A stretch of 64,000 nucleotides of DNA from DATATB01 sp036268995 (lineage in GTDB: Bacteria > Planctomycetota > Planctomycetia > Pirellulales > PNKZ01): NCBI GenBank assembly GCA_036268995.1, contig DATATB010000036.1, positions 1 to 64,000 of the forward strand, given 5' to 3'. Position 1 is the stretch's first letter. The number at the start of each line of letters is the position of its first letter. Position numbers and translations under genes: made by a program. The notes beneath the pieces are model-generated. The model was not told where the DNA came from. It searched no databases and saw only the letters and a program-made list of their open reading frames with translations. Shown piece after piece: positions 33,923-43,304 of the stretch.

Positions 33923-35392
33923 ATGAAGATCCTCCTGGCCACAAGCGAAGCCGTGCCGTTTGCCAAGACCGGCGGTCTGGCCGACGTCTGCGGTGCCCTG
34001 CCGGCCGAACTCCAGCGACTGGGCCACCAGGTGACGGTCATGATGCCGGCCTATCGCCAGGCATTGGCCGCCGGCCAGGTGGTCGAGCCCACCGGCGTTC
34101 GCTTTATGATCAGCATCGGCAGCAAGACCGTGCCCGGCAGTTTTCTGAAGAGCCGTCTGCCCGGCTGCGACGTGCCGGTGTACCTGGTTCAGCAGGACGA
34201 TTACTTCAATCGCGACGGCCTGTATAGCGCCGGCAGCGAAGACTACATCGACAACTGCGAGCGGTTCACGTTCTTTTCGCGCGCCGTGATGGAAGCGGTC
34301 AGGCTGCTGGACTTGAACGTCGACGTGCTGCACGCCAACGACTGGCAGACCGGGTTGATACCGGCCTACCTCAAGCTCGAATACCGTCAGCGCCCCGGAT
34401 ACGAACGCATCGCCTCGCTGCTCACGATCCACAACCTGGCTTACCAGGGCGTGTTCTGGCATTGGGACATGCTGCTCACCGGGTTGGACTGGAAATACTT
34501 CAACTGGCACCAGATGGAGTTCTTCGGCAAGCTGAGCCTGATGAAGACCGGCCTGGTGTTTGCCGATGCGCTCAATACGGTCAGCCCGCGGTATGCTGAG
34601 GAAATCCAAAGCGCCCCGCTGGGCTGCGGCCTCGAGGGAGTGCTGCAACAGCGGCGCGACGTGCTCTCCGGCATCATCAACGGTGTGGACTACTCGGTCT
34701 GGAACCCGGCCACGGATCCGGCGCTGGCCCAGCGCTACGACGTGCAGTCGGCTGCCGCCGGCAAAGCGGCCTGCAAAGCAGCGCTGCAAGCCGAGCTGAA
34801 GCTGCCGGTCTCGGCCGAGACGCCGCTGCTGGGCTTCATCGGCCGGCTGGCCGATCAGAAGGGCATCGACCTGATCGCGGCGCTGGTGCAGGACTGGGTC
34901 CGCTCCAGCGACGCCCAGTGGGTGCTGCTGGGCACGGGCGATCCAAAATACCACCAGATTTTCAGCAATCTCGGCGAAAGGCATCCGCAAAAAGTCGCCG
35001 TGCGGCTCGAGTTCTCGTCCGACCTGGCTCATCGCATCGAGGCCGGTGCCGACATGTTTCTCATGCCCAGCCGCTACGAGCCCTGCGGTCTGAACCAGCT
35101 TTACAGTCTGAAATACGGCACCGTGCCCATCGTGCGGGCCACCGGCGGCCTGGCCGACACCGTCACCGATGCCACGCGCGAAGCGCTGACGGCCGGCAAG
35201 GCCACGGGCTTCAGCTTCCGCGAGTACAGCCCGCTGGCCTTGGCCGAGACCGTGGGCCGCGCCTGCGACGCCTACGGGCAGAAGAGCGTCTGGAGCAGCC
35301 TGGTGCGCAACGGCATGAACCAGGATTGGTCATGGAACCGCAGCGCGCAGCAATACGTGGCGCTGTATCAAAAGATCAGCAGTAAGAAGTGA
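33923..35392 (+). CDS. glgA: Glycogen synthase (ADP-glucose type, GT5)
   Basis: A 489-residue GT-B glycosyltransferase. ATG 33923 is chosen: GGAG lies nine bases upstream and the N-terminal MKILLATSEAVPFAKTGGLAD is the family start with the ADP-glucose-binding KTGGL (Lys15). Other family marks are 'DVLHANDWQTGLIPAYLK', 'LTIHNLAYQGVFWHWDM', 'NTVSPRYAEEIQS', 'IINGVDYSVWNP', 'GRLADQKGIDLI' and the C-terminal 'DMFLMPSRYEPCGLNQLYSL'. It adds glucose from ADP-glucose to alpha-1,4-glucan in the cytoplasm. It heads a same-strand block with two GH57 enzymes and a GalT-like protein. Confidence 0.96.
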   Translation: MKILLATSEAVPFAKTGGLADVCGALPAELQRLGHQVTVMMPAYRQALAAGQVVEPTGVRFMISIGSKTVPGSFLKSRLPGCDVPVYLVQQDDYFNRDGLYSAGSEDYIDNCERFTFFSRAVMEAVRLLDLNVDVLHANDWQTGLIPAYLKLEYRQRPGYERIASLLTIHNLAYQGVFWHWDMLLTGLDWKYFNWHQMEFFGKLSLMKTGLVFADALNTVSPRYAEEIQSAPLGCGLEGVLQQRRDVLSGIINGVDYSVWNPATDPALAQRYDVQSAAAGKAACKAALQAELKLPVSAETPLLGFIGRLADQKGIDLIAALVQDWVRSSDAQWVLLGTGDPKYHQIFSNLGERHPQKVAVRLEFSSDLAHRIEAGADMFLMPSRYEPCGLNQLYSLKYGTVPIVRATGGLADTVTDATREALTAGKATGFSFREYSPLALAETVGRACDAYGQKSVWSSLVRNGMNQDWSWNRSAQQYVALYQKISSKK

Positions 35393-35476
35393 AAAATGAA
35401 AAGTGAAAAGTGAACAGTGAAGACGGAGCCGGCCGTGCTCGCATTTTTCACTTTTCACTTTTCGCTTTTCACTTCA
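35389..35476. repeat. AT-rich inverted repeat of 'AAAAGTGAA' units
   Basis: Tandem GTGAAAAATGAAAAGTGAA units (35389-35414) are inverted as TTTTTCACTTTTCACTTTTC and onward (35443-35476). A third, single arm of the same family lies at 37700-37735, just before galT. The arms leave about 28 bp of loop; the element sits between glgA and the next gene. Confidence 0.7.
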
Positions 35477-35491
35477 CGGAGGGTCTTCGCC

Positions 35492-37690
35492 ATGCACGAA
35501 ATCTCGCTGGCGATCGTGTGGCATCAGCATCAGCCGTATTATCCCGACGACGTCGGGCACGAAAATCCCATGCCTTGGGTCCGCCTGCATGGCACCAAGG
35601 ATTACTGGGGCATGGCGATGCAACTCAAGGAAGTGCCTGAGTTCCGTGCCACGATCAACCTGGTGCCCAGCCTGCTGGTGCAGTTGCTGGCCTATACCGA
35701 GCTCGGGCACGAGGACGAGCACTTGCGGGTCTCGAAGATGCCGGCCGACGGCCTCGACGAGCGGGCCATGAACTACCTGCTCGACAATTTCTTCATGGTC
35801 CATCCCGATCAGATGATCCGCCCCTATCCGCGCTACCAGGAGCTGTATCAGAAGCGTGGGCTGTCGGTCGATCCGGCCGCGCGGGCAGCCAAGCGTTTCT
35901 CGAAGCGCGATATTCTCGACCTGCAGTGCTGGTCGAACCTCACCTGGATTCATCCACTGGCGTTCGAGGTCGACAAGGAGTTGGCCCAGTTCCGAGCCAA
36001 AGGGCAAAACTATAGCGAAGCCGACAAGGCCTGGCTGCTCGAGCGGCAGATGAAGCTGCTCAAGGAAATCGTGCCGCTGCACCGCGAACTAGCCGAGCGG
36101 GGCCAGATCGAACTGACCACCACGCCGTTCTATCATCCGATCTTGCCGCTGTTGTGCGACAAACGCCTGGCACGGCAAGCCATGCCCGACGTGCAACTGC
36201 CCAAGCACCTGGACGGCTATCCCGAGGATGCCGAGAGCCAGATTCGCCTGGCCGTGGCCTACCACGAAAAGCTTTTTGGCCAGAAGCCACGCGGCATGTG
36301 GCCTTCGGAGGGGTCGGTCAGCCAGGGCATCATCGCGCCGATTGCGGCCAGTGGGATCCAATGGATCGCCACGGACGAAGAAATCTTGTCGTGTGCCACC
36401 GAAGGCTGGGTCTCGCGCGACGGCCAGGGTTTTTTGCGCAATCCCGAGATGCTGTACCGCCCCTGGCGCGTGGAAGACAAAGGCCAAAGCCTGCAAATCG
36501 TCTTCCGCGACCATGCCATGAGCGATCAGATCGGTTTCCACTACCAGCGATTTCAGCCACAGCACGCCGCCGACGACTTCCTGGGCAAGCTCGAAGGCAT
36601 CGGCCGGGCCACGAGCGGCCAGGCGGCGCAGCGGCCGACGCTAGTGAGCATCATTCTCGACGGCGAGAACTGCTGGGAATATTATCCCAACGGCGGCGTC
36701 GATTTCCTCCGCGCGCTGTATCGCCGCGTCGTGCAGCATCCGAAAATCCAGCCCGTTCGCGTGAGTGATTACCTAGCCAAGTGGCCAGCTACCGACAAGT
36801 TGTCGAATTTATTCGCCGGCAGTTGGATTCAGCACAATTTCGGCATCTGGATCGGCCATCCCGAGTGCAACCGCGCTTGGGACATGGTGTATCAATCGCG
36901 GCAGCATCTGCTCGGCGCGGCCGCCAGCGGCACCAAAACGCGCGAACAATTAGATCTGGCCTGGCGCGAGCTGCGTATCGCCCAGGGGAGCGATTGGTTC
37001 TGGTGGTTCGGCGACAGTCATTCCAGCGCCCAAGATGGGCTGTTCGATCGCTTGTTCCGCAAGCATTTGCAGAACATCTACACCGTGCTAGGCGACGAGC
37101 CGCCGGCCGAGCTGGCCCGGCCCATCAGCCAGGGCCATCGCCATCCGCGGCTGCACACCGAGCCGACCGGGCTATTGAACGTCAAGGTCGATGGCCGGCG
37201 AACATATTTCGAGTGGATCAACGCCGGGCAATACGTGCGCAGTGGATCGCGCGGCACGATGAGCATGGTGCAAGAGGGCCCCGTGGCGAGCTTGCACTTT
37301 GGCTTCGACGCCGAGCGGTTGTTCGTGCGAATCGATGCACGCGGCGGCCCGGTGCGCGAGCGGCTGGCCGATATCGACGCCCTGCGCATCGGATTCTTCG
37401 AGCCGGCCGGCTTCGAGCTGCTCGTTTCGCACCCTGCCTGGCAGCAGCCAATCGTGCAGTTATATCATCACGACGTGCCGGTAACCGACTCGGGCGTGCA
37501 GGCCGCGGCCGACGCGATCCTCGAGATTTCCATCCCGCTGGCCAGTTTAGCGCTCGAGACCGACGACGCGGTACAGTTCGTCGTGGAAGCGCTGCAAAAA
37601 GATGCGGCGATCGACCGGCTGCCCACCGAAGGCGCCATCGAAACCACGGTCCCCTCGCCCGAATTCGAACTCATCATGTGGCAAGCCTGA
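35492..37690 (+). CDS. Glycoside hydrolase family 57 protein (alpha-amylase-like)
   Basis: A 732-residue cytoplasmic enzyme. ATG 35492 has GGAGGG upstream and opens with the conserved 'AIVWHQHQPYY' (HQH). The nucleophile is Glu273 in 'PRGMWPSEGSVSQ' and the acid is Asp390 in 'SIILDGENCWEYYPNGG', matching conserved regions 3 and 4 of GH57. 'GSWIQHNFGIWIGHPECNRAWD' is typical of a long GH57 subgroup usually annotated as alpha-amylase/alpha-mannosidase. A C-terminal beta domain begins near 'RRTYFEWINAGQYV'. It acts on alpha-glucan; whether hydrolysis or transfer cannot be decided. Placed 99 bp after glgA, with an AT-rich palindrome between. Confidence 0.9.
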   Translation: MHEISLAIVWHQHQPYYPDDVGHENPMPWVRLHGTKDYWGMAMQLKEVPEFRATINLVPSLLVQLLAYTELGHEDEHLRVSKMPADGLDERAMNYLLDNFFMVHPDQMIRPYPRYQELYQKRGLSVDPAARAAKRFSKRDILDLQCWSNLTWIHPLAFEVDKELAQFRAKGQNYSEADKAWLLERQMKLLKEIVPLHRELAERGQIELTTTPFYHPILPLLCDKRLARQAMPDVQLPKHLDGYPEDAESQIRLAVAYHEKLFGQKPRGMWPSEGSVSQGIIAPIAASGIQWIATDEEILSCATEGWVSRDGQGFLRNPEMLYRPWRVEDKGQSLQIVFRDHAMSDQIGFHYQRFQPQHAADDFLGKLEGIGRATSGQAAQRPTLVSIILDGENCWEYYPNGGVDFLRALYRRVVQHPKIQPVRVSDYLAKWPATDKLSNLFAGSWIQHNFGIWIGHPECNRAWDMVYQSRQHLLGAAASGTKTREQLDLAWRELRIAQGSDWFWWFGDSHSSAQDGLFDRLFRKHLQNIYTVLGDEPPAELARPISQGHRHPRLHTEPTGLLNVKVDGRRTYFEWINAGQYVRSGSRGTMSMVQEGPVASLHFGFDAERLFVRIDARGGPVRERLADIDALRIGFFEPAGFELLVSHPAWQQPIVQLYHHDVPVTDSGVQAAADAILEISIPLASLALETDDAVQFVVEALQKDAAIDRLPTEGAIETTVPSPEFELIMWQA

Positions 37691-37738
37691 TGACCTCCGC
37701 CATTTTTCACTTTTCGCTCTTCACTTTTCACTTCCCCT

Positions 37739-38773
37739 ATGCCTGACCTGCGCAAAGATCCGATCGTCGGCCGATGGGTGATCGTGGCCAAGAGCCGCGC
37801 CCGCCGGCCGCACGACTTCAGCAGCACGCCCAAAGTGCGGTCGGGCAATTTCTGCCCGTTCTGCGAAGGCAACGAAGACCAGACGCCCGGCGAAATCATC
37901 GCTTATCGCGGCGAGGGGACCGGGCAAAACCGTCCCGGCTGGCGCGTACGGGTCGTGCCCAACAAGTTTCCGGCCTTGGAAATCGAAGGCGACTTGAAGA
38001 AACGGGGTGACGGCATCTACGACATGATGCGCGGCGTGGGCGCGCACGAAGTGATTATCGAAAGCCCCAAGCATCTGCTCAGCTCGTCGGAGCTGTCGGA
38101 GGAAGCGCTGCGCGAGGTGTTCTGGGTCTACCGCGACCGGCTGGTGGACCTGAAAAAGGATCCGCGGCTAGTCTACGGCATGCTGTTCAAGAACGTGGGC
38201 GAAGCCGCCGGCGCGTCGCTCGAGCATACGCACAGCCAATTGATCGTCACGCCGATCGTGCCCATCAGCGTGGGCGAAGAGATGAGCGGCTCGCTTGAGT
38301 TTTACCGCTTCCGCGGCCGCTGCGTGTTCTGCGACATGATCCAGCAGGAGCTGGCCACCGAGCGCCGCGTGGTGGTCGATCTGCCGGGCTTCGTGGCCTT
38401 TTGCCCCTTTGCCAGCCGGTTTCCCTTCGAGACCTGGATCCTGCCCAAAGTGCATTCAAGCCACTACGAGAATATCCAGAAAAACGGCGTGGAAGAGCTG
38501 GCCCGGGTGATGAAACAGGTCATCGGCAAGATCGAAACGGCATTGGATCGGCCGGCTTACAACTATATTGTGCACACAGCTCCATTTGACAGCCAGGCGC
38601 TGGGTCACTATCACTGGCACATTGAAATCATTCCGCGCCTGACAAAGACGGCAGGCTTCGAATGGGGCACCGGTTTCTATATCAACCCAGTCCCGCCAGA
38701 AGACGCCGCCGCGTTTCTGCGGGAAATCGAGATCGAACACGAGGTTCCGAGCGTGCGGGCCAAGGGAGTTTGA
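37739..38773 (+). CDS. galT: Galactose-1-phosphate uridylyltransferase family protein
   Basis: A 344-residue GalT/HIT-superfamily protein. A zinc-type CxxC is at 39-42 ('FCPFCEGNED'). The nucleophile region is 'LEHTHSQL' (His163, His165, Gln167), matching HPHxQ of E. coli GalT, and the second half has 'LGHYHWHIEIIPR'. The enzyme exchanges UMP between UDP-glucose and galactose-1-phosphate; in some bacteria and archaea relatives of this shorter type act as ADP-glucose/UDP-glucose phosphorylase-like enzymes. Its position between glycogen genes suggests hexose-1-phosphate/nucleotide-sugar interconversion. The start is ATG 37739 with no evident Shine-Dalgarno; a TTTTCACTT repeat precedes it. Confidence 0.88.
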   Translation: MPDLRKDPIVGRWVIVAKSRARRPHDFSSTPKVRSGNFCPFCEGNEDQTPGEIIAYRGEGTGQNRPGWRVRVVPNKFPALEIEGDLKKRGDGIYDMMRGVGAHEVIIESPKHLLSSSELSEEALREVFWVYRDRLVDLKKDPRLVYGMLFKNVGEAAGASLEHTHSQLIVTPIVPISVGEEMSGSLEFYRFRGRCVFCDMIQQELATERRVVVDLPGFVAFCPFASRFPFETWILPKVHSSHYENIQKNGVEELARVMKQVIGKIETALDRPAYNYIVHTAPFDSQALGHYHWHIEIIPRLTKTAGFEWGTGFYINPVPPEDAAAFLREIEIEHEVPSVRAKGV

Positions 38774-38937
38774 GAAGCTGCGTAAGCTTCCGCCCGAGTT
38801 TTTCTGGCACAAGCAGCCGCGATGCTAGCATCGCCGCCGCCAGCTTCAAGCGTTTGAATGCCGGCATGGATTGCTGCCCCCAACGCGCTGCGCCGCTCAT
38901 CACCCCCCATCGGCAGCTTTGCCGCTGCTAGTCATCC

Positions 38938-41103
38938 ATGACGCAACCACTTCGCCTCGCGCTGGTTTTTCACAATCATCAGCCCATCGGTAACTTCGAT
39001 GGGGTCATCGAGCAAGCTTACCAGGACAGTTATCTACCCTTCCTGGACGTGTTCGCCGACTATCCTTCGCTGCGCATCTCGCTGCACACCAGCGGCTCGC
39101 TCATTGAATGGCTCGAGCAGCGGCACCCTGAATATCTCAATCGCCTGGCGCAACTAGTGGCCGCCGACCGCATCGAAATCGTCGGCGGGGCGTTTTACGA
39201 GCCCATCCTGCCGATGATTCCCCGCCGCGACCGGCTGGGGCAGATCAAGAGCTATACCCAGTGGCTCGAGGGCCGGCTGGGGTGCAAAGTCCGCGGCATG
39301 TGGATTCCCGAGCGCGTCTGGGAGCAATCACTCGTCAGCGACCTGGCCACCGCCGGCATCGAGTACACGGTGCTGGACGATTACCACTTCAAGAATGCCG
39401 GCCTCACCGAGCCGCAATTGCACGGCTATTACGTCACCGAGGACGACGGCCAGGTCCTGGGCGCGTTTCCCGGCAGCGAGCGGCTGCGCTATCTGATTCC
39501 CTTTGCCGACCCGCAAGAAACGATCGACTACCTGGGCACGATCGCCAAGCAGCATCCCGGCTCGGTCGTGGTGTTCGGCGACGACGGCGAAAAGTTCGGC
39601 ACCTGGCCCGAGACGCATCGCCACGTATACGAAAACGGCTGGCTGCGAAGGTTCTTCGACCGGCTCGTGGAAAACCAATCGTGGATCAAGGTCACGACGC
39701 TGGGCGAGGCGATCGACAATGTGCCGCCGACCGGCAAGATCTACCTGCCCGATTGCAGTTACCGCGAAATGACCGAGTGGGCGCTGCCGGCCGAACAGCT
39801 CATCGAGTACGAGCGCGTGCGGCACGAACTGGAACACGACCCGCACTGGCCCGCCTTGCAACAGTTCGTGCAGGGCGGCTTCTGGCGCAATTTCAAAATC
39901 AAGTATCCCGAAAGCGACGAGATGTACACCCGCATGCTGATGGTCAGCCAGCGGTTACACACGGCGCTGGCCGACGGCCGGGATGCCGAGCTCTTGGACT
40001 TTGCGCGCACCGAGCTGTATCGGGCCCAGTGCAATTGCAGCTACTGGCACGGGGCGTTTGGCGGCATTTACCTGCCCCACTTGCGCAACGCCGTCTACAA
40101 CCATCTGATCGCCGCCGAAAACCTGCTGGACCGCGCGTCCGATCGCGGCGAAACCTGGATCGAAGCGCTGGCCGGTGATTTCAATTTCGATGCCCGGCAA
40201 GAAGTCTTCTTGTCCAACGACAAGCTGGCGGCCCTGTTTTCGCCCTATCGCGGCGGCCAGATGTACGAACTGGACGTCCGCTCGATCTGCCACAACCTGC
40301 TGGCCACGCTGGCCCGCCGGCCCGAGGCCTATCATCGCAAGGTGCTGGCCGGCAGTTCCGGCAGCGACGATCAGTTGGCCAGTATTCACGACCGCGTGGT
40401 GTTCAAGCAGCCGGGACTCGACCAGCGCGTCCAGTACGATTCGTACATGCGGAAAAGTTTACTGGACCACTTCTACGACAACGATGCGACGGTCGATGCC
40501 GTGGCCCGCGGCCAGGCCTGGGAACGGGGCGATTTCCTCGGCGGCACGTACGAAGCCCGCGTCCGCCGGAATCCCGACCGCATCCAGGTGCAGCTCGTGC
40601 GGCACGGCAACGCTTGGGGCCATCCGTTGCGGATCACCAAGGGCGTGACGCTCGAGTCGGGCAGCTCCGTGCTGGAGATCGCCTACTTGCTCGAAGGTCT
40701 GCCGCTGGGCCGCCCGCTGCACTTTGCCGTGGAGTTCAACTTTGCCGGTTTGCCCTCGGGTGCCGACGACCGCTATTTCCACGACGGCAACTTCGGCCGG
40801 CTCGGGCAATTGGGCCGCCAGCTCGACCTGCCCCGCACGCAGGCTTTGAACCTGGTGGACGAATACCTGGGCATCGACGTGGGCCTCAAGTTCTCGCAGC
40901 CCACCGGGCTATGGACTTTTCCGATCGAAACGGTCAGTCAATCGGAAGGGGGCTTCGAGCTGGTGCACCAGTCGGTTGTGGTGTTGCCGCACTGGATCGT
41001 CCAGGCCGACGCCGCGGGGCGCTGGAGCGTGACCATGCACCTGAACGTCGACACGTCCCTGGCCGAAAGCCGGATCGAGCGGCAAACCGTCGCCGCCAGT
41101 TAA
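38938..41103 (+). CDS. Glycoside hydrolase family 57 4-alpha-glucanotransferase / alpha-amylase
   Basis: A 721-residue enzyme similar in plan to Thermococcus litoralis 4-alpha-glucanotransferase (nucleophile Glu123, acid Asp214 there). Here the nucleophile is Glu125 in 'RGMWIPERVWEQ' and the acid lies in 'VVVFGDDGEKFGTW' (Asp215/216). N-terminal 'ALVFHNHQPIGNF' is region 1 and 'GGAFYEPILPMIPRRDRLGQ' region 2. The central 'YWHGAFGGIYLPHLRNAVY' belongs to DUF1925 and the C-terminal half to the DUF1926 beta-sandwich. It rearranges alpha-1,4-glucan chains in the cytoplasm. It is the last gene of the glucan block; start ATG 38938 lacks a clear ribosome-binding site. Confidence 0.93.
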   Translation: MTQPLRLALVFHNHQPIGNFDGVIEQAYQDSYLPFLDVFADYPSLRISLHTSGSLIEWLEQRHPEYLNRLAQLVAADRIEIVGGAFYEPILPMIPRRDRLGQIKSYTQWLEGRLGCKVRGMWIPERVWEQSLVSDLATAGIEYTVLDDYHFKNAGLTEPQLHGYYVTEDDGQVLGAFPGSERLRYLIPFADPQETIDYLGTIAKQHPGSVVVFGDDGEKFGTWPETHRHVYENGWLRRFFDRLVENQSWIKVTTLGEAIDNVPPTGKIYLPDCSYREMTEWALPAEQLIEYERVRHELEHDPHWPALQQFVQGGFWRNFKIKYPESDEMYTRMLMVSQRLHTALADGRDAELLDFARTELYRAQCNCSYWHGAFGGIYLPHLRNAVYNHLIAAENLLDRASDRGETWIEALAGDFNFDARQEVFLSNDKLAALFSPYRGGQMYELDVRSICHNLLATLARRPEAYHRKVLAGSSGSDDQLASIHDRVVFKQPGLDQRVQYDSYMRKSLLDHFYDNDATVDAVARGQAWERGDFLGGTYEARVRRNPDRIQVQLVRHGNAWGHPLRITKGVTLESGSSVLEIAYLLEGLPLGRPLHFAVEFNFAGLPSGADDRYFHDGNFGRLGQLGRQLDLPRTQALNLVDEYLGIDVGLKFSQPTGLWTFPIETVSQSEGGFELVHQSVVVLPHWIVQADAAGRWSVTMHLNVDTSLAESRIERQTVAAS

Positions 41104-41573
41104 CCCGTTGCGGAATTCGGCCGCCAGTTAATTCGTAGCGGAATTCGTGAGAATTCCGTCCGCCTCGCAAGCCCACGGACTGCGGTCCGTGCTGCCTGCG
41201 GCAAAGCGCCCGCCTTTTCCCCGGTGCAAAGCGCTTCTTTGCGCTCTTCGGCAAGCGCCGCATAGCCTCGCGCGCTCAATCTGCGGCCTATTGCGCTGAC
41301 GGGCGACCTGAGCGCCGGCGCGTGGCCGGTTATGCCCGGCGTGCTAGTGGCCGCAGTTTTGCGCCGCAATTCTTCTAAGCCGGTTTTGCCCGAAGCACGA
41401 TCACCCGGCCGCCGTTTTTGCCTCGGGCGGGGTGAAAGCTGTCATGGCTCGTGCTGGCGCTCGACGATTCCAGATGGTGGAACCGCTGCCCCATTGGCGG
41501 GCGCTGCGCATATGGAACGCGGCCGCTGCGGTGCCCCCTGCAAATAACCCGGTCAACGAGAAGGAGTCTCAAA
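41104..41573. other. Intergenic stretch with short repeats and the BBP7 leader
   Basis: About 470 bp with no convincing gene. It begins with a near-duplicate (GCGGAATTCGGCCGCCAGTTAA / TTCGTAGCGGAATTCG...), then a palindrome CCCACGGACTGCGGTCCGTG (41172-41191) also found, near-identical, at 53148-53169. The right end carries AAGGAG (41561-41566), seven bases before the BBP7 start. A promoter for BBP7 must lie here but I cannot place it. Confidence 0.5.
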
Positions 41574-43163
41574 ATGACACGTGGCTATGGATTCATGGCC
41601 GTGGCTTGCTGGTGCGCGCTGGCGACAGGCGCTTCAGCACAGTATCCGCAACAAGGCGGACAGCCGTTACCGTCGGCAGAGTATTTCACTGCCCTCAACG
41701 GCGGCTTGCCTTCGGCGCCGCAAATCGCACCGAATCTGGCCCCGGCTTCGCAGTGGGCCGTTCCTGTGGCCGCGTCCAGCGGCTTCGAACAACAACCGCG
41801 GCTGGCCACCAGTATCCGGCAGGCTCCCCCGACGCCGCCGCAGCCCATGCCCGGCTCGCCGGACAACAACAACTACAGCGCGGTCCCGGCCCAGGGTGGC
41901 CCGATGCCGATGGCTGGTGGTTATAGCGATAACGGCGCGATGATTCCCGACCCGGTGCCGAGCGGCCTCTTCGGTACCGGCACCTGCGGTCCCTTCGGCT
42001 CGCTCTGCAACCGGTTCAATGGCTATGGCGTGCCGGTCTACGGCGCCTTCAACCAGTTCAATCGCTGCTGCCCTTGCCAGTCTGCATGTGGCTCGTGCGG
42101 CACCGGTGGCGGCTCGTGGGGCTCGGGCATCGGCGGCGCGGCTCCCGCGGGCAGCCCGTTTGCGGGTGCCGTGTCTGGCTGCGGCGATGCCGGCGCTTGC
42201 GCGACCGGCCCTTGGTACGGCAGCGCGGCCGCGTTGTTCTTGTGGCGCGCCGGTGGCAACCGCACCTGGCTGACCTACAACGAAAACAACAACGCCGATC
42301 AGTTGCTCAATACGCAAATGGCGAACGGCAACTTCTACGGCGGCCAGATCACGATCGGCCGCTACTTGTGCTGCAACCACGCGGTGGAAGCCACCTACTG
42401 GGGCGTCGCCACCAGCAGCGCCACGGTCGGCCTCACGGATCCCAACAACAAGCTGGGCACGCCGCTGGATGAACAGAACGTGACGATGGGCGGCGCGCCG
42501 TTTGGCCCGCCGTCGCCGCCGAACTTTGCCCCTTTTGACGGTTCGCACCAGCAGGAAATCATTCGCCAGGACAACATCCAGAACGGCGAAATCAACTTCC
42601 TGACGTTCCCGGTCGCCTATAACCCGATGTCGCGGTTCCGTGTTGCGCTGCTCAGCGGTGTCCGGTACTTCCGCTTCCAGGATTCGTTGATCTACGGCGG
42701 TGCGGCCTACGGCACGAACTTCGGCGACAACGGCGGCACTACCGACGCGTTCCTCAACGTCCGCACCACCAACAACCTGTTGGGTTCGCAAATCGGTGCG
42801 CGGATGACCTACTTCGTCACCCCGCGGCTGTCGTTCTTCGCGACGCCCAAGATGGGCCTGTATAGCAACATGATGGGCGTGCGGGCCTCGCTGTATAGCG
42901 GCGCCGGCAGCGAAGCCTTCAACGTCAGCAACACCAGCACCGGCTTCGCCGCGATGGGCGAAATCGACCTGGGTGGCCAGTTCTACATCACCCCGCGGTG
43001 CGCCGTGTTTGCCGCTTACCGGCTGATCGGCGTGACCGGCGTGGCCACGGCTGACACCCAGATTCCTCCGTACCTGGCTGACACGGCCGGTTTCACGCAG
43101 CTCAACCACAACGACGCCCTGCTGCTGCAAGGCGTGCTGACCGGCTTGTCGTGGAACTTCTAA
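41574..43163 (+). CDS. BBP7 family outer-membrane beta-barrel protein
   Basis: A 529-residue exported protein. ATG 41574 with AAGGAG seven bases upstream gives a signal peptide ending 'ATGASA-QYP'. Residues about 30-150 are Pro/Gln-rich; then a cysteine-rich segment follows (nine Cys between 'GTCGPFGSLCN' and 'GDAGACATG'). The barrel starts 'PWYGSAAALFLWRAGGN' and has alternating strands ('NFYGGQITIGRYLCCN', 'FRVALLSGVRYFRFQDSLIY', 'GSQIGARMTYFVTPRLSFFA') and a terminal aromatic 'LTGLSWNF' expected for outer-membrane insertion. BBP7 proteins are a planctomycetal porin-like family. A strong terminator follows, consistent with an abundant monocistronic product. Confidence 0.9.
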   Translation: MTRGYGFMAVACWCALATGASAQYPQQGGQPLPSAEYFTALNGGLPSAPQIAPNLAPASQWAVPVAASSGFEQQPRLATSIRQAPPTPPQPMPGSPDNNNYSAVPAQGGPMPMAGGYSDNGAMIPDPVPSGLFGTGTCGPFGSLCNRFNGYGVPVYGAFNQFNRCCPCQSACGSCGTGGGSWGSGIGGAAPAGSPFAGAVSGCGDAGACATGPWYGSAAALFLWRAGGNRTWLTYNENNNADQLLNTQMANGNFYGGQITIGRYLCCNHAVEATYWGVATSSATVGLTDPNNKLGTPLDEQNVTMGGAPFGPPSPPNFAPFDGSHQQEIIRQDNIQNGEINFLTFPVAYNPMSRFRVALLSGVRYFRFQDSLIYGGAAYGTNFGDNGGTTDAFLNVRTTNNLLGSQIGARMTYFVTPRLSFFATPKMGLYSNMMGVRASLYSGAGSEAFNVSNTSTGFAAMGEIDLGGQFYITPRCAVFAAYRLIGVTGVATADTQIPPYLADTAGFTQLNHNDALLLQGVLTGLSWNF

Positions 43164-43224
43164 TAACCCGCTCGCTCGCCGCTAGGGCGTAAGCTCCAAG
43201 GGCAGCGTGCAACGTTGCGATCTC

Positions 43225-43279
43225 GGCAGGCGTCGATCTTGATTCAAGCACGAATCGGGTCGACGCCTGCCTTTTTTTT
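43225..43279 (+). terminator. Intrinsic terminator after the BBP7 gene
   Basis: GGCAGGCGTCGA (43225-43236) pairs perfectly with TCGACGCCTGCC (43260-43271) and is followed directly by eight T (43272-43279). A textbook intrinsic terminator 61 bp after the stop codon. Confidence 0.92.
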
Positions 43280-43304
43280 GCACTCGGCTGGCCAGCCGTT
43301 AGCG

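Noticed and set aside
33767..35032. A 421-codon minus-strand frame opposite glycogen synthase
   Set aside because: Histidine/glutamine-rich antisense shadow of glgA without any domain-like motif or ribosome-binding site.
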